A DNA stretch of 6,268 bases from Pseudomonadota bacterium (GTDB lineage Bacteria; Pseudomonadota; Alphaproteobacteria; Rhizobiales; Xanthobacteraceae), in the NCBI GenBank assembly GCA_021779635.1, contig JAJYAH010000429.1, positions 1 to 6,268 on the forward strand, given 5' to 3'. Made by a program: the position numbers and the translations under genes. A model generated the notes under the pieces. That model was not told where the DNA came from and searched no databases. It was given only the letters and a program-made list of their open reading frames with translations. Of this stretch, positions 5,668 through 6,268 are shown in pieces. Each line of letters opens with the position of its first letter. Positions within the stretch are counted from its first letter, which is position 1.

Positions 5668-6268
5668 ATGTTGAGGTGCATAGCGGCAGTTTCGGCCGCG
5701 CTAATGTTTTCAGCTTTGGCCGTGCTGCCGGCACGCGCCGCCGACAAGGTGGTGCTGATGCTCAACTGGTACGTTTATGGTGAGCACGCGCCGTTCTATT
5801 ACGGCAAGGCCAAGGGCATCTATGCCGCCGACGGCATCGATCTCGAGATCCAGGAAGGCCGCGGCTCGGCGGCGACGACGCAGGCGGTGGCGGCAAAAAC
5901 CGCCAATTTCGGTTACGTCGATGTGCCGACCATGATGCGCGCGGCGGTCAAGGGCGCACCGATCATCGCAACCGGCGTGCTGCTCCAGACCAGCCCGATG
6001 TCGGTGATGGGCCTTGCCGAGAAGAACATCAGGAAGCCCGAGGACATCAAGGGCAAGACGGTGGCGATCACGCCGGCCGATTCCATGACGCAGATCTGGC
6101 CGCTGTTCCTGAAGAAGACCGGCTTGAAGGAGAGCGATTTCACGACCGTTGCCGGCGATGCCCAGACCAAGCTCAATGCGGTGATCAACGGCCGGGCCGA
6201 TCTTCTGCTCGGTTACGTCATGGACCAGTCGATGAAGATCAAGGACGCGACCGGCAAGGACGTCTATC
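5668..6268 (+). CDS. ABC transporter periplasmic substrate-binding protein, NMT1/THI5-like, 3' end outside window
   Basis: The first 200 residues of a periplasmic binding protein are present; the frame runs open through the window edge, and full members are usually about 320-340 residues. The ATG at 5668 follows GGGAGGA (5654-5660) by seven bases. A Sec signal peptide is clear: MLRC, a hydrophobic core of about residues 5-20, and a likely cleavage after Ala24 in PARA-AD. The mature part starts KVVLMLNWYVYGEHAPFYYG (27-46) and continues KGIYAADGIDLEI, the typical opening of the NMT1/THI5-like fold. YVDVPTMMRAAVKGAPI (83-99) and DIKGKTVAITPADSM (126-140) are further lobe I/hinge landmarks. It should bind the ligand and deliver it to the permease encoded just upstream. 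Asn33-Trp34 and His40 sit where pyrimidine-precursor binders have ligand contacts, but the ligand cannot be fixed from half a protein; sulfonates or other small organics remain possible. Confidence 0.93.
   Translation, partial: MLRCIAAVSAALMFSALAVLPARAADKVVLMLNWYVYGEHAPFYYGKAKGIYAADGIDLEIQEGRGSAATTQAVAAKTANFGYVDVPTMMRAAVKGAPIIATGVLLQTSPMSVMGLAEKNIRKPEDIKGKTVAITPADSMTQIWPLFLKKTGLKESDFTTVAGDAQTKLNAVINGRADLLLGYVMDQSMKIKDATGKDVY

Noticed and set aside
5526..5783. 85-residue plus-strand ORF over the repeat and the start of the binding-protein gene
   Set aside because: It is out of frame with the well-supported binding protein and lies mostly in repeat sequence.

Overview
The window looks like chromosomal DNA of a GC-rich alphaproteobacterium. 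Bradyrhizobium or a close relative (Nitrobacteraceae) is my best guess, from codon use, the style of the taurine/NMT1-type ABC transporter genes and an intergenic palindromic repeat of the kind common in that group. The genus is inferred; no marker gene is present.

Left part (1-3621): after about 260 bases without a convincing gene comes one long plus-strand restriction-modification gene, now in three pieces. It fuses a PD-(D/E)xK nuclease, a gamma-type N6-adenine DNA methyltransferase (DPAVGTGTF and NPPY motifs) and a C-terminal target-recognition region like that of type ISP enzymes, without a helicase. A one-base frameshift lies at a five-G run (1441-1445) and an in-frame TGA at 2689-2691. 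Adding one base to the whole interval gives exactly 1121 codons including the stop. This fits a single ancestral protein of about 1120 residues, either recently inactivated or carrying sequence errors.

Middle part (3622-4609): a short conserved-looking hypothetical gene (3709-3996) encodes two QxDLF pentapeptides at its N-terminus, a pattern that matches the beta sliding-clamp binding motif. A strong hairpin terminator with an A tract on one side and a T tract on the other follows at 4031-4063. It lies between this gene and a convergent minus-strand small ORF of 47 codons (4091-4234), so it could serve both. The next ~375 bases hold no gene I can support and probably carry the promoter of the transporter genes.

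Right part (4610-6268): an ABC-transporter permease of the SsuC/TauC type, a 248-base gap filled mostly by a nested inverted repeat, and the first 200 residues of an NMT1/THI5-like periplasmic binding protein that runs off the window. Together they form two parts of a small-molecule importer. The ATPase is not in view and the substrate cannot be read from the sequence.

I see no clear undescribed multi-gene system. The observations most worth checking are the broken helicase-less nuclease-methyltransferase, the doubled clamp-binding motif in the small hypothetical protein, and the 47-residue Tyr/Pro/Gly-rich ORF.
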